Shown here one piece after another: positions 44,341 through 57,059 of a stretch of 64,000 bases of DNA. The notes beneath the pieces are model-generated. The model was not told the DNA's origin and made no database searches. It saw nothing but the letters and a program-made list of their open reading frames with translations. A program made the position numbers and the translations under genes. This DNA comes from Fremontodendron californicum (lineage: Eukaryota > Streptophyta > Magnoliopsida > Malvales > Malvaceae), in the NCBI GenBank assembly GCA_030761205.1, contig JAULJL010000035.1, positions 14,549,001 through 14,613,000 on the forward strand. The letters run 5' to 3'. Numbering within the stretch: the stretch's first letter is position 1; each line of letters starts with the position of its first letter.

Positions 44341-45897
44341 CAAATATGATAGGCGTTTTAAATTCAAAATCAAAGATTTTTTTCTTATTTAAAATCCAAA
44401 TGCATATCTTTTAGCACTGCAAATAAAGATTACAGATGCATATTAGATAAAAATTAAATCGATAATGCAATCACTTAGATAATTTTACATATTACTATTT
44501 TTTTTAATTGTTTATTTTGTTTATTTAAAAATTAAATCGATAATGCAATTACTTAGATAATTTTACCCTATTACTATTTTTTATTTTTGTTGTTGTTTAT
44601 TTATGTTTTATTTAATGGTGGTGAAGGAAGATCCTTAACTCATCAATCTCACTTTTTGTTAACAGATAGTTAACCGATCATTGTAATACAATCAAAGAAC
44701 TATAATAGAAGAGGACAGAGGTTAAGTAGGGATGAAAAAGGAAAAAAGAGGGTTTAATCTTTTTAATTATTTTATTTATTTTTAGAAAGCTTGAGAAATT
44801 CCTTTAAAAAATTGGATTTTAAGAAATGTTGCTAATGTTTAATGGGTTTTTCATGTTTTCGACTAATGTGAAGAGTATTTGTCAAAAAGAAAAGACATAG
44901 ACACCAAGTAGGAGGATCGAACCTTTATACATTGATTGTTTGCTACCTTTTTTCCTATCTTCTTAATTGTTTTATTTTCTTAATATTTGCTTTACTTGCT
45001 TAATATTTAAATTTTCATACTTTTGCTTTAATTCCGCATTAATTTTTAAGAAATTAATTCACCCATCTTGATTTCAACATCACTTGGAGCTAACTGTGTA
45101 CAAATTGATTAAATCAAATAGATTGAAATGTTTCAAAAAAGAAAATTTATTCAGAAAAATTTTTGAAGCATGATCATCAAAAGGAAAAAACAATTGTGCA
45201 TCACACGGGTCACAAGCTAGTTTATTATATTTTACAGTTGAAGAAAATCTATTATATTTTTAAATTATCATTAAACATCAATGTACTTATATAGGTCAAG
45301 TGTGTGAGCCAAATGGAACAAAAATAAGGGTCGAATTGAAACAAGCTAATTGACATATAATTCTTAAATTGAAAAGGGATAGTTTAATCCAAAATTTACA
45401 AAATTAAGGATAGAATTGGAACAAAAATATTTTAAAGGATTAAAAAGTTACATATATGGGTCAAGTGTGCTAGCCAAATGGCCCAACCACACCATGAATT
45501 TGTTATCCAAAAACTCACCTATGATACGATTGGACCAAAAACATACGTTCAACGGCATCTAATCTGAAGCTGCAATGAACTCCAAATGCGTCCTTAATGT
45601 CTAATACGAGGATTGAACTAGATCAGTTAATTTAATGGTGTCATCTAATTTAATGGGGTCATCTCTATAACATGTTGATTATTGAGCTCAGTTACATATG
45701 TATTATCTAGTCAGGATCAGCACATACTTATCATGTATTTTTGTTTTGTTAAGAAACAACAGTTTATTTTTTTAAATTAAGATTGTTATTGAATCATACT
45801 AAAATTAAAAATTCATCATTTTACTAACAGATTCGTGGTTGTTGGTTAAGAAATAAGAGCTTGGTTTTTAGTTTTTTTTTCTTATTCCCTCTCATAA
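44341..45897. other. Intergenic, no gene recognised
   Basis: A pair of direct repeats (GGTCAAGTGTG...AGCCAAATGG) lies at about 45295 and 45460. A second short pair (AAATTAAATCGATAATGCAA) is near 44452 and 44529. Otherwise plain AT-rich sequence. Confidence 0.5.
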
Positions 45898-45904
45898 AAA
45901 CTAA

Positions 45905-47071
45905 CACCACGTTTAATTCGTCGTAATAGTCATTTCATTATGGAACGATTCGACGTGCTACAGTAACACGACCGTTTGGTTCGCGAAATGGTCATTCAAT
46001 TGAATGCCCAATTCCGAGCTTATTCCTCAAAAGCCTGAAATAGCCATTTGACACCCCCTCTGAAGGGCAAGCATGGAATACAAGTTTTTTTTTGTTCCTA
46101 AAATACCCCTAATCAAAAATAAAAATGACAGTAGTTTGAAAATAAGAAATCAACAAAAACCAACACAATAGACCAGCAAAATGATTATGAGCAAAAAATC
46201 AAAGGAAAATAGGAGAGAATTTTATCTCTCCTATGGGTTTTGGGTTAGGGTAGTTGTAGGGGGTTTGAGGATTAAAATTTAGGGAGGAGGAAGAAGATAC
46301 ACAGGAGAAGAACATATCAAAAAGCTAAAGCTTTCGGGACGACGAAAAAGGGGTGGAAGTCACGGGTTATTTTTGTAAATCCACGCTTTTCGGATGATTT
46401 TTAGAAAATAACCAATTAAAAAAATGGAAAGAAGAGATTAAAAGGAAGCTTTGGATGAAATTTGGAGGTTTTCTAGGTTTGGGCAACAATGGCAATGGAC
46501 GGTGGTGGGCTACACACCTGCTTAATGAAATCTGGGTCTGGGTTAGGGTTCTATTGAAAAAAATGAAAAGGAGAGAGAGTGAATGGTATTTATAAGGGAA
46601 AAATTAATAGAAAATTTAAAAATATAAATATTTTATATTATATTTTAAATATCATTTTTAAATATTATTAAATATTAAGTATTTAATTATTATATTATTA
46701 TTTTTAATATATTATTAAATATAAAATATTTAATTATTATATTATTGTTTATAAATATTTTAAATATAATATATTATAATTTTATTTAAAAATATATATA
46801 TTAAAATATAATATATTAAATAATTTATATTTAATATAATTTTAGAAATTAATAAATTAGTTTTAATTTTTATTAAATAAAAATTTTATTATTTATGTTA
46901 AGAAAAAAATAGTCTTTTGCGTCTATTTTTTACCTATTTTTTAACATTATTTTAACCAATCAAACAAATTAATAGTATTCCTTTTTTACTCCATTCAACC
47001 AACTAAACTATATAATACCTATTACCACTCTATTTTATTTTCTCTCTATTCCATTCTAATGACGTGCCGTA
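45905..47071. mobile_element. Possible non-coding hAT-like element
   Basis: The left end CACCACGTTTAATTCGTCG and the right end, GGCACGTCATTAGAATGGAA on the other strand, are weakly similar. Inner text (AATAGTCATTTCATTATGG versus AATGGAATAGAGAG) is of the type seen in plant elements that begin CACCACGTTTG. No clean target duplication, so boundaries are provisional. Confidence 0.4.
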
Positions 47072-47376
47072 AGAAGTGTAAAAATTTCAAATGGAGAAAA
47101 GATTATATATATGTCTAGGTGGATATATTTTTGGGCCTCATCACCCCTCTCAGATCTAATATCTGCAATGGCTTGGCCTCACAGCTTGTGGGTTTGGTTT
47201 GGACAAAGTATCCCTATGAAAAAATATAATAGGAAAAGGCCAACAACCCAACTAACATTGTAGGCTGCAGCTCATTTTTGTTGATGATTTTCCTTCGGTG
47301 CTTGCCTTGTTTCAATCTCCCTTTTGAGTTTTGACCACCTTTTGCTTCTTCCAAAATAGACTATTTGTATTAGAAA

Positions 47377-47668
47377 TAGATCTGCTCATGGACGGGTTTA
47401 CGGCCTAGTTTTATTTTAATTTAATTAGATTTGACTCAGGTTATTGTTAATTTAATATATAAAAATAAAAAAATTTATTTTTATTTTTATATTAATATTT
47501 ATATATTTTATAATTAAATTTAAATAAAAAATTATTTTTTTAATAAATGAACAGTGATTCAGGCCGAAATCGAATCTGCTTGGATCACTCAAAATCCTGT
47601 CTAGGTCCGACTGAAAACGGATCAGACTTGTCGGGTCAAGAGAGTTACTCGATCCATGAGCAGGTCTA
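47377..47668. mobile_element. hAT-type MITE family B, copy (292 bp)
   Basis: Begins TAGATCTGCTCATGGACGGG and ends GATCCATGAGCAGGTCTA, with a perfect 8-bp duplication ATTAGAAA (47369-47376 and 47669-47676). Confidence 0.93.
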
Positions 47669-47749
47669 ATTAGAAAGGATATTACCCTACTTTATTCGCC
47701 CGTGATTTTCTCCACTACTATAACTTCTCTTTATCTTCATAGTCAAGAT

Positions 47750-48649
47750 TAAGGGTGAGCGTTCTATCGAGTCGAGTCGAATCGAGTGAAAAAAATTCGG
47801 ATTAGTCGAGTTGACGAGTCCTATTTTGTCAACCAAACTCAATTTGAAATTTTAGCGAGTCGAGTTAAAACAAATTCGAGTCGAATAAATTTATTCGAGT
47901 TAAAATATTATCTTGTAAATGTTAATTGACTAGATCATGCTACTGCTATCTTGTAAATGCATGTATATCTATAATTTTGGAATTTAGTTCCCTGCAATTA
48001 CAAATATTTTTTTTTTGTGTTCTATCTTTTGTTATAAATATAAATATCAAAGACTTGCCATACTAAATAGATAGCCTACTATTGACCTTTAAGAAAAGAA
48101 AATTTACTATCTTTTGAATTTCATCGTGTGGTCAGCTTGGTAGTGTACATGATATCAACCAAAAGCTTTAATCTTTAACTGAATGAAGCATTGAGTGATA
48201 GTTTTCCCTTTTTGAAACCCAAAAAGTTCAATATAAACTTTCAGTTTAGATCCTGTCAATTTCAAAAGGAAAAAAAGAAATGAATGATAAAACATTAAGA
48301 CAATAAGTATGCAGTCAATAGTTCATGCGGATTTATTTTTCTACTGAATGGTGACAAACAACAAAAATGGGCAAAAGAGTAAAAGAGGGAAGACGAAAGA
48401 GGGAAAACACAAAACCTAAGCTTAATATGAGACCAAAATGAGTAAAACGACGTCGTATAGAAATATCTTATTCGGATTTTCGAGTTATTCGAGTTATATA
48501 AATCAAATCCTAACTAAACTATATAACTCAAATTACTTAGTCGAGTTGATCCGAAAATCCGAATAACTCTAATAAACCGAACTATTTAATTTGAAATTTG
48601 AAATTTTTTTTGGTTTTTTTGAATCGAGTCGGATTTTGCTCACCCCTAG
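47750..48649. mobile_element. 900-bp non-coding element, TAGGGGTGAGC ends
   Basis: Left end TAAGGGTGAGC, right end TAGGGGTGAGC on the other strand (10 of 11). Just inside both ends are GAGTCGA/ATTCGAGTT runs. A perfect 8-bp duplication GTCAAGAT flanks it (47742-47749 and 48650-48657), consistent with hAT. No open frame of note, so non-autonomous. Confidence 0.88.
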
Positions 48650-48671
48650 TCAAGATCTTGAGGCTGCATAT

Positions 48672-48672
48672 G

Positions 48673-48727
<55 letters not shown>
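48672..48727. repeat. (TA)n microsatellite
   Basis: About 28 uninterrupted TA units right beside the 900-bp element. Similar runs are at 51004-51033 (broken) and 62525-62574. Confidence 0.95.
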
Positions 48728-48729
<2 letters not shown>

Positions 48730-48730
<1 letters not shown>

Positions 48731-50660
48731 CAGATTAATTAGTCACTACAACTAATTATTCTAATGAGTTTGTTTTTGATGCAATGGTAATAAAATAAAA
48801 TAAAAAATAATTTCATAAATAGTGTTAAAAATTACCATATATCTCATTTTTAAAATGATTTTTTATTTTTTAATATATTTTAAAAAATGTGTCATCTTAT
48901 TAATCCCGTCTACAAAGTTTAAAAATTCTACTGATGGTATATGAGATAATTTATCTTATTTTTATAAAGAAAAAGTTTATCTTCGTCCCCAAGGATAAGC
49001 AGACAAAGCTTAATTCGGCATATGCTAATTTGTATAGAATTTAGAACGATGAAAAAACAAGTGTAAGCAGTTGGCATAGATAGGATATATAATTGTAGAC
49101 AACATAGCATAAAAGGTTAGAAGACTTTTATAGGAAAAACTGTTAATTTTGAGACAAAATCAATGAAATCTTTTACAATTTGTCTTCATAATTCAATGTT
49201 TTTTTTCATGGATGTTCCTCTAGAAGGAGCAAGGAAAGTAGAATGAAAGGAAAAAAATTGGAATCTTGGAAAGCTTTTCCTATGATTTTGGACTACTTCT
49301 GTTTTTTTTTTTTTTTCCCAGAAAATGTTAGTTAAATGTTCAATTGATTAACTTGGAAATGGATACTTTTAATTTTGGATACGATATTAAAATACATACA
49401 AACACGACATGTTTAATAAACAAAAAAATAGTATAATAAACACAATACGTTTAAATACGATTATTACGACATGTTTAATACACGTATCATTTTTAAAATT
49501 TTGACACATTTAGTAATTTGTATTATTTTTATGTTTACACAGTTAACACAAAAATAAAAACATAACACGACAAACATACACAAATTATCAAATCTAGATA
49601 AATTTGTAATCTTTGGAAAGTTGTCATACGATTCCATTTTTTTTCTTTCTTCATTTAATTAATATTAATTTTTATATGTAACAAACTTAATTGGAAAGGA
49701 ATTTCTTGGTAAGTCCCAGAGTGAGAATTCTTTATTTTTCATTGCCAATAACAATAAGGAACTTGAAAAAAAAAAATTATGCAGTTGTCGGTTAATCAGG
49801 GAGAGAATATCTTCAATATTCATTAATTTCTGTATATTGTTTTTAAATTTAAAGAGAGGTCCAAATTTATTCCATAATTTATTTGTATGGGTCAATTGAA
49901 AAAGAAACTTGACCCCACTTTAAAACTTGATAAAAAATAATAATAAATGTCATTAGAATCAACTAGAGTTTGGAACTTTTTTATCAAAATTGATTTTGAA
50001 TTTAAAATTTTTAAAAAGAGATAATTAAGATTTAGCATAACACAAGGTGCCCAATCAGTAAAACATTTAATTTATTTATTTACTCAAGACTCAATAAGCC
50101 TTCTATATATTAAAAAAATATTTATTAGAATATAAGTTTCCATTCATACAAGAAACATATCCTTAAAAATGTTATTATCAATGTAAGGGATTAGTCCAAA
50201 ATAAAATTTAGAGATACCTGATCATATTATCTATAATCTATAAAATATATATAAAAAGTAGATGCATTTTTTTTTTTTGAATTGATCAATATGGTCATGG
50301 TTATTACTTATTAGTTATATTTTTAAATTATCATTATAAGTATTTTATTATTAATAAGATTTATCCAATAAATAAGTAAGAATTTTGATTTCATTAAAAA
50401 ATATTTCATAATAAAAAAAAAGTTAAAGTTTACATTGAATTTTATTTGATAAATAATAATAATAATAATTTTAATTTTAATTTTACATTAATATTATTAT
50501 TAAAAATATTAATAATTTATTTTAATTTGATATAATTTATACTAAAAATAAATTTTGGTTAATTTTCACTTTGTTAATTTTATTATAATTATATTAAAAA
50601 GTAAATAAAACAATGAATATTCATGTGCGATGCACATGAATACAAATACTAATAAATAAA
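48730..50660. other. Intergenic, AT-rich
   Basis: No gene. 49375-49600 holds TACGACATGTTTAATACACG-type text similar in style to the dispersed repeat at 60780-61030. Frames at 48928 and 49665 (minus) show no domain. Confidence 0.5.
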
Positions 50661-50669
50661 AAAAAAGAA

Positions 50670-50834
50670 TTAAACATTAAACAAATAATTAGACATTTTT
50701 AATTTATTCGAAATTTGATGTGCATGATTGACATAAATAGAGTATGAAAAACAACGATCGATTTAAAAAAATATAAATCGTACAAAAAATTACGAAAACT
50801 TATAAAATTAAATTAATTTTTTAATTAATGTAAC
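50670..50834. mobile_element. MITE family A, copy 3, truncated
   Basis: Matches the right half of 6638-6996 (TTCGAAATTTGATGTGCATG, ATATAAATCGTACAAAAAAT). The left half is missing and the copy is more diverged than the other two. Confidence 0.75.
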
Positions 50835-51217
50835 CATCTTCTAAACATGGCAAGTGAGCAAGAACCAATGAGGATTGAGAGTCCTAGGTTAACTACTTCC
50901 CAACTCATTTTTTTTCTTTTTCTTTATTTGGAGAAAAAGATTTGAACTTGTTCTTTAAGTAAAAGATCATATATCAATTAGCTCAACTCTGTTCTTAAAC
51001 AAGTATATATATATATACATATATATATATATGTTTATTTTCCTTCAAGGAACACATAGTAGCTGTCAATTAGGAATATTCAAATGGTAATATTTTCAAC
51101 ACATTGAATTATATTTCAATTTTCTATAAATGGAGGTCTATGTGGGGAACTATAAAATAAATTGATAAAGACTTGTATGGTCTAGATGACAATTGCCAAG
51201 TTGCCAATTTTCTTTGT

Positions 51218-51223
51218 TTTATT
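51218..51223 (-). terminator. Candidate polyadenylation signal of paralog 2
   Basis: AATAAA on the minus strand about 185 bases after the stop codon at 51406. Confidence 0.4.
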
Positions 51224-51405
51224 CAAAACCCTATAAATTTTGTAAAAACATTATTGTTTTGGTTGAACACAAAGACCCATAAAAATTATAAAGAAAAAAA
51301 ATACAAAGAAAATCTCAGCATATCAAATTCAATGAGACTGTCTCCCATATTTTTCTTTACCTATATCTATCCCACTTGTTAGAAGTTTACAATAGTAAAA
51401 TATCC

Positions 51406-53262
51406 CTACCCTGCCTTGGCCTCCGGATGCCTGATGCCATCACCGGAGCCCTTTACCTCCGGCAACCCAATTGAGTCTCCGGCCACCGCCATCTCCGCTG
51501 CTTTCACCTCCTCTCTGAACTTTTTGTAAATATCACTCTTATAAAATTTTCTTGTCCTAAGTGCCAAAAGAAATGACACAACAGTGCCGAACAAGGTGGC
51601 TGCTGCAATTATAATGAAGGACAATTTGAAGCACTCAACCCCAATGCAATCCAGATCCTCACCAGCTTTCCTTACAACTCCCAAAGCTGCCATTTGCTTC
51701 TTAGCCTCTTTATCATACAAATTCCCAGCCACTTTCACATTAAGTATGTAGGAGCCAATAGGGCTGGCAACTGACCCAAAATTGTACAATGTTGAATAGT
51801 ACTTGAGGCCAAAAATTTCAGAAATCATAGCAAAAAGTAATGGCCATTGAGCCCCAAAGCAGAACCCAATGATTACTGATGCCATATAAAGTCCACCAGG
51901 GACATTGAAGGCAATCAGAAGGTGACCAACACATGAGAAAAGCATGATCAAGGTGAGCATTAAAGGTCTAGGAAACTTGTATTTAGTCAAGAAAATTTCT
52001 GATACGAAACCTGATGTAACTCTGCCAAGATAATTCCATATACTCACAAGGGAAACGAATGTGCTTATGCTTCTTTTAGGGTACCCCAAGGAGGTTCCAA
52101 TCTGTCCCAGATTGTCAATTGCTGTTAAGGTACCCCCAACCCCACAAGTTGTGGCTAGGAAAAGAATGAACATGTCGAGGCTGAAAAGTGCCTGCAAAAT
52201 TGTGTAGTCTTCCCCTCTGTTTGGTTGCTTGAATGCTGTTTTCCAGCAGGAAACATTGGCTTGTTGATCATTGCTTGACTCGTTATAAGCTACAATCTTT
52301 GCTGTGCTTGATGGTGATGAGGGAGCCTCAGTGTTCTCCTTGGACAACTCGGAACTTGGCTTCTCAGTGACAATTTTCAATGGAGAATGATCATTTAAGG
52401 CCCTATTCTTGACTTCCCAAAGCTTGTATTCTTCTATAATCACAACACCAAGTGGTAAAAACAGCAAGAAAAGAACCATGGCAGCACTGCCACCATATTC
52501 AGGCCGTGTGAACATAAATTTTTTCTCAAAAATGATAATAACCATCAGGAAAGAAGCAAGGCCAAGAGAGATGTAGAGAAATTTGTAGAAAACTTTGAGC
52601 TGGTTGGCCTGGTGAGCCACCTTCATGATCCGAATTGTTCTGACAAAACAAAGCGAGATAGCAGCTGGGAGCCAACCGATAAGCAAAATCAAGGCCTTCG
52701 AATCATCACCATAAAAAGCATGGAACAATTGAGTTATAATTGCACCACTCAGGCCAACGTAACCTTTAAGAATTCCCAGCACAGCGCCTCGGCTTTCAGG
52801 GAAATTCTTGACGCAGGTAACAAGAGATCCAGTGTTTGCAAAAGATTGAGAATTTGCACCGATACAAATATACAAACACATGTGCCAAATTTGTGGTGTA
52901 GAAATTCTTTTGGTGACGGCCAACCAAATCATGAAATACCCAAAAAAGTTGAGGACAGCCCCAACTGATAGAACGAACCAAGGGGGTGTGACCTCAGCTA
53001 TCAGCCCTGAAAGGACCCCAACATTGGTGCCTAAATCCTTGAAGAAACTGAGCAAATTGAGGGTGGTTTGATCATAGCCTAGCGATTCTTTAATGTCAGC
53101 GGAGTATAGGCTAAACATGTAGGTTGCACCAGCAGCAGACATGATCAACAATGATCCGAAAACCATTAGCCATGGCCCTGTTAGGATCTGAACAGCAAAG
53201 CTCTTCATGTTTGGCATGCCACCGCCACCAAAACCTGGCCCTGCAACCACCATTTTTGGCAA
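51406..53262 (-). CDS. Nodulin-like / MFS membrane transporter, paralog 2
   Basis: A single-exon 618-residue protein with the same order as the gene at 16524-18308: nodulin-like domain (GPWLMVFGSLLIMSAAGATY; GYDQTTLN; ANTGSLVTCVKNFPESRG), variable hydrophilic loop (about 285-345, Ser/Glu-rich with SSPSSTAK), major-facilitator half (NRGEDYTILQALFSLDMFIL, IWNYLGRVTSGFVSEIF) and charged tail. About 12 membrane segments. It starts with a Gly-rich leader not shared with paralog 1; ATGs at residues 16 and 19 are alternative starts, but the first is preceded by a normal leader. Substrate unknown. Most residues of the membrane parts agree between the two genes by eye, and both sit on the minus strand, so they are likely an old tandem pair. 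Overlapping plus frames at 52612 and 52880 are shadows. Confidence 0.93.
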   Translation of the reverse strand: MPKMVVAGPGFGGGGMPNMKSFAVQILTGPWLMVFGSLLIMSAAGATYMFSLYSADIKESLGYDQTTLNLLSFFKDLGTNVGVLSGLIAEVTPPWFVLSVGAVLNFFGYFMIWLAVTKRISTPQIWHMCLYICIGANSQSFANTGSLVTCVKNFPESRGAVLGILKGYVGLSGAIITQLFHAFYGDDSKALILLIGWLPAAISLCFVRTIRIMKVAHQANQLKVFYKFLYISLGLASFLMVIIIFEKKFMFTRPEYGGSAAMVLFLLFLPLGVVIIEEYKLWEVKNRALNDHSPLKIVTEKPSSELSKENTEAPSSPSSTAKIVAYNESSNDQQANVSCWKTAFKQPNRGEDYTILQALFSLDMFILFLATTCGVGGTLTAIDNLGQIGTSLGYPKRSISTFVSLVSIWNYLGRVTSGFVSEIFLTKYKFPRPLMLTLIMLFSCVGHLLIAFNVPGGLYMASVIIGFCFGAQWPLLFAMISEIFGLKYYSTLYNFGSVASPIGSYILNVKVAGNLYDKEAKKQMAALGVVRKAGEDLDCIGVECFKLSFIIIAAATLFGTVVSFLLALRTRKFYKSDIYKKFREEVKAAEMAVAGDSIGLPEVKGSGDGIRHPEAKAG

Positions 53263-53370
53263 ACTCTCTTTTTTTGTTTTGCTTCAAATAGTACTATTTC
53301 AACAAAGAATAATGTTTTAGAGTTTCTTTGTGAACTTATTGCTTAATATGTATATATAAAGAAGGAGAAA
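53263..53370 (-). promoter_or_regulatory. Promoter of paralog 2 with TATA box
   Basis: On the minus strand TTTATATATA (53351-53360) lies about 90 bases upstream of the ATG, giving a leader of roughly 60 bases. Confidence 0.55.
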
Positions 53371-54850
53371 AAAAGAGTGTGTAAGAGTGCAAACGCATGG
53401 AAAGAAAGGATGGAGGATAAAACAGTCTTTGGAGAGACTCAGTTTTTTTTTTTTTTTTTTTGATAAAAGAGAGACTCAATAGTTGACTTGGAGAGTCTCT
53501 CAAAGAAACTTTGGATGAATTATTAATTTGAATTTAGAAATATATACATGGAATAAATGGAATGTAGAGAAATTTGTGGATAAATCCCAAAAAATTCTTT
53601 GTTTGAAATCATATCCAAAATGAAAAGTCATTGTATCGTCTTAATGAGTGTCTATAAATACGAGTTAAAAATTATTTAATTATTATTTTTTAAAATTTTT
53701 TAATTTAATATATTATTTTTATTAAATTCAAAAAAAAAATTTTACCATAATGGTAAAGATAGAGAGTAATTTTTGCTTTTTTTTTTTTTTTTTTTACATG
53801 TTTGAGAAATATTTATAAGCCGTCAATTTGGACACAAGGCTTTTAATTTTTTTAATTTTTTTTGTCTTTTTTTTTTTTGGGTTCATTTTCCATTTTGGAG
53901 ATATAAGGGTAGGGGGATGGTGGGATTTGTGATGGGAAATATCATACAAATCAGTGTCACCACCGGCTTTGACCTTTGCTGTTGCAATCACTCTTTTTTA
54001 TTCATGAATTAAGTTAAATTTATCAGTATATTATTAGTTAATATTGAATTTTATCATTATATTTTTAATTTTGTTAAATTTTTTTAGACATAAACTAACA
54101 TAAATAATGAAAATTTATTAGCATTTACATTAATATAATATTCTATGAAATATTTTAATTTTTTACTTTTTATTAAAAAAATTAACGAAATTATAATCCA
54201 ATAACAAAACTTCTATAAAATTAAAATATAATAAAAAAATTCAATATAGTGTAGCAGTAAATTTTACATTGATTCCTTATATCTACTTTTCTGGCTTAAC
54301 AATATAGACATGTTTTTTTTTTTTTTAATTTACTATAACAGTATAACTTTTAGAGAAAGAAAATTTTGAACTTGATTTTTGAGGTTTGAAAAGAAATACA
54401 TGTATTTTAAATTAAAAGAGTTGAGATTGAATCCTCTTTTGGCAAAAAATTATACTTGATTAATTATACCAAAAAAAAATGCACTTGATAATTAAAATTT
54501 AAAACAATTGTTCTTTCCTTCAAATTATTTCTCCATTTAAGATAAATAAATATATAAAAAAATATATATCATTCATCGTTAGTGGCGTTTTTAGATTTCA
54601 CATATTAATAGAATGACACATATTTTCAAAATATATTAAAAATAAAAAATAATTAAAAACTAAAACATGTTAAATAAAAAAATTTCATTGTCAATATATC
54701 AAAAACTAACCTATATATATACACACACACGACTCCATCAAATAGTGGCAAATTTTTGTTTTTCACAATAAAGCTGCAAATTTTGCTGATTAAAACTAAC
54801 AATACCTTGTTAATATCATATTAATTAAGCTAAAATAATAATAAAAAATC
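53371..54850. other. Intergenic, AT-rich with poly-T runs
   Basis: No gene. Poly-T tracts at 53443-53461 and 53777-53796. Nothing else supported. Confidence 0.5.
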
Positions 54851-54852
54851 CT

Positions 54853-55110
54853 GAATTTTATCACTTTATCTAAATAAGTTTTTATACTTTTATTACACTC
54901 AAGCCTTTAACCTTTAATTTATACCCAAATAAACCTTTAACATGTATCCAAATAAACTTCTAACTTTTAATTTATACCTAAATAAACCTTTAAGATAAAT
55001 CAACATTTCATTTAAAATAAAGACTTATTTAATTATAAATCAAAAGATAAATATTTATTTAAGTAAAATAAAAATATAGATGCTTATTTTTACAAAATTG
55101 ACATAGTTCA
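54853..55110. mobile_element. MITE family C, copy 1 (about 258 bp)
   Basis: Ends are inverted repeats of about 36 bases (left TTTATCTAAATAAGTTTTTA; inverse near 55070-55100). The middle has tandem-like TTTAATTTATACC(C/T)AAATAA motifs. Partner at 59588-59845. Confidence 0.65.
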
Positions 55111-57059
55111 AGAGTTTTTTTTTAATATTTTAGCCTATTAGTTAGCATATAAGTAAAGATTTTTTACTATTTGTAAGTAGCTCAAGTAGTTGATTTAGAG
55201 ATGAAATATGCAACTACATCTTCTATTTGAGTTAACCATAGTATTTTTTTTTTTTTTGGTTACATCAAAAAGAAAATTGTCAAATCCTGTAAATTAAATT
55301 AAACAATGATTCATTCCTTTATTTTTTATTTTATTTTTGGGTGCATAAATATACAATAAAATTGGAAGAAAAAAAAAAGGAATTTCTTCTTTGGGATTAG
55401 CTCGTTTATTTCAAAAAGGTGTAGTTTAAGAGAAATCTTCAAACGAAAGAGACAACTACATCTTATTATAAATATTTCATTTAAATTGTTTAATTCTTTC
55501 TAAGTCGATTTTGGATGTTTCTTTATATAAAGAGACAAATTGAGATGTAATTTAAAAATTAAAAATCTGAATAGATTATGGTGTGTATTATCCTGGAAAC
55601 AACTTGTAGAATGAGACATTCGATGAAGTTTTTTATGTGATGTTCATAAAATAATTTTTTATTAAAATTTATTAAATCAAAGTTTAAATCGAAAATTCAA
55701 AATTAATAGATTTATAGAACTTTTTTTTTGGCCAATATAGATTGATAGAACTTGCCAAATAGATTAAAATATCATGCACAAACTTTAAATAATTTAACAA
55801 ATTTAATACTTTACATAAATAGGTATTCAATTATAAATTATGATAAAATTTTGAGTTCATATTTGATATACTAACTATGAAAATTTTTAATTTTACAAGC
55901 GGAATTAAGAATCTGTCATATGTTTCACTTCTTTTTAAATTAGTTTTTTTTAAAATAATTTAATATATTTTAAAGGATATGTGTCATCCTACTCCACTCA
56001 CGGTAGATCCGATAATTTCTCTAAATTTTGATGGTTCAACAACTAATGACTAACCTATTATTGTATAGATATTATTTTTGGTAATTAATTATTTTTTATA
56101 TATATTTTTATCTATTTATCGAAATACCAGATACATCAATTTTGATATTATTTTTTATTATTATATTTAAAGCTGTCAAGATTGAACTTTGATCATTGAA
56201 AATAAAATTTTAAAATTTTACCAACAGATCAGAAGACTGTTAATAATTTTTTTATATTGAACTTAAGCTTTTATTTGATTATATTTTAACGAAAAAAATC
56301 CTGAAATTCATTACCTAAAGAGTCTAATTATATATTGTCCATACTTGAGAAAATTCAGTTATTGAATGGTTTGCCTGCTGAAAATCTATAAAAAAAAACC
56401 TTAATTATAACTAAACAAAAAGTTAATTATTGTTTTGTCTTAATTCATTAAACTTAATTTAATTGGTACACCGTAATTTCTGTCCTGTTTCAGGAAAAGC
56501 CTTTTTTTCTTGGTTTCCATGGACAGGGTTGTTTTCAAAAGCTTTAAAGACAGCTTTATGCATCCATCAAACATTAATTTTTAAGAAAATCTTGCTGGAA
56601 TTATAGAACAACAATCTTTAAAGACAAAGAAGTAGATTTCATAAGATTATAAATTCTTTTTTTTTGTTTTTGTTTAAGAATAAGTTAATAAAATTAAGAT
56701 AAGCTAGGAATTATTAATGTCTTCTAATTGGCATGATTTTTAATGTCTGACAATGAGACTTATTAATTGTGATATTATCGGTAATTAACTTAAATTTCAA
56801 AGGTTTTATTATTTGAGAGTAGTTGACCTTAATTTTGTCGAATCTCGAGAATAAGATAGAAAAATATTTTCTTATTATTAATCTGTTGTTTATAAACACT
56901 TATTAAAGTTACTTAAACACTTATTAATCTGAATCTTTATTTAATGCATTTTTCATTAAATTGTTAAAAAGGGAAAATATATTAATTATCAAAAATCTTT
57001 TTATAAATGTATTATCGTAAAGATGATACTAGTTAACATTTCTCACTATTATTAATTCC
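55111..57059. other. Intergenic, AT-rich
   Basis: No coding frame with a recognisable domain on either strand; no repeat partner recognised in the window. Confidence 0.5.
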
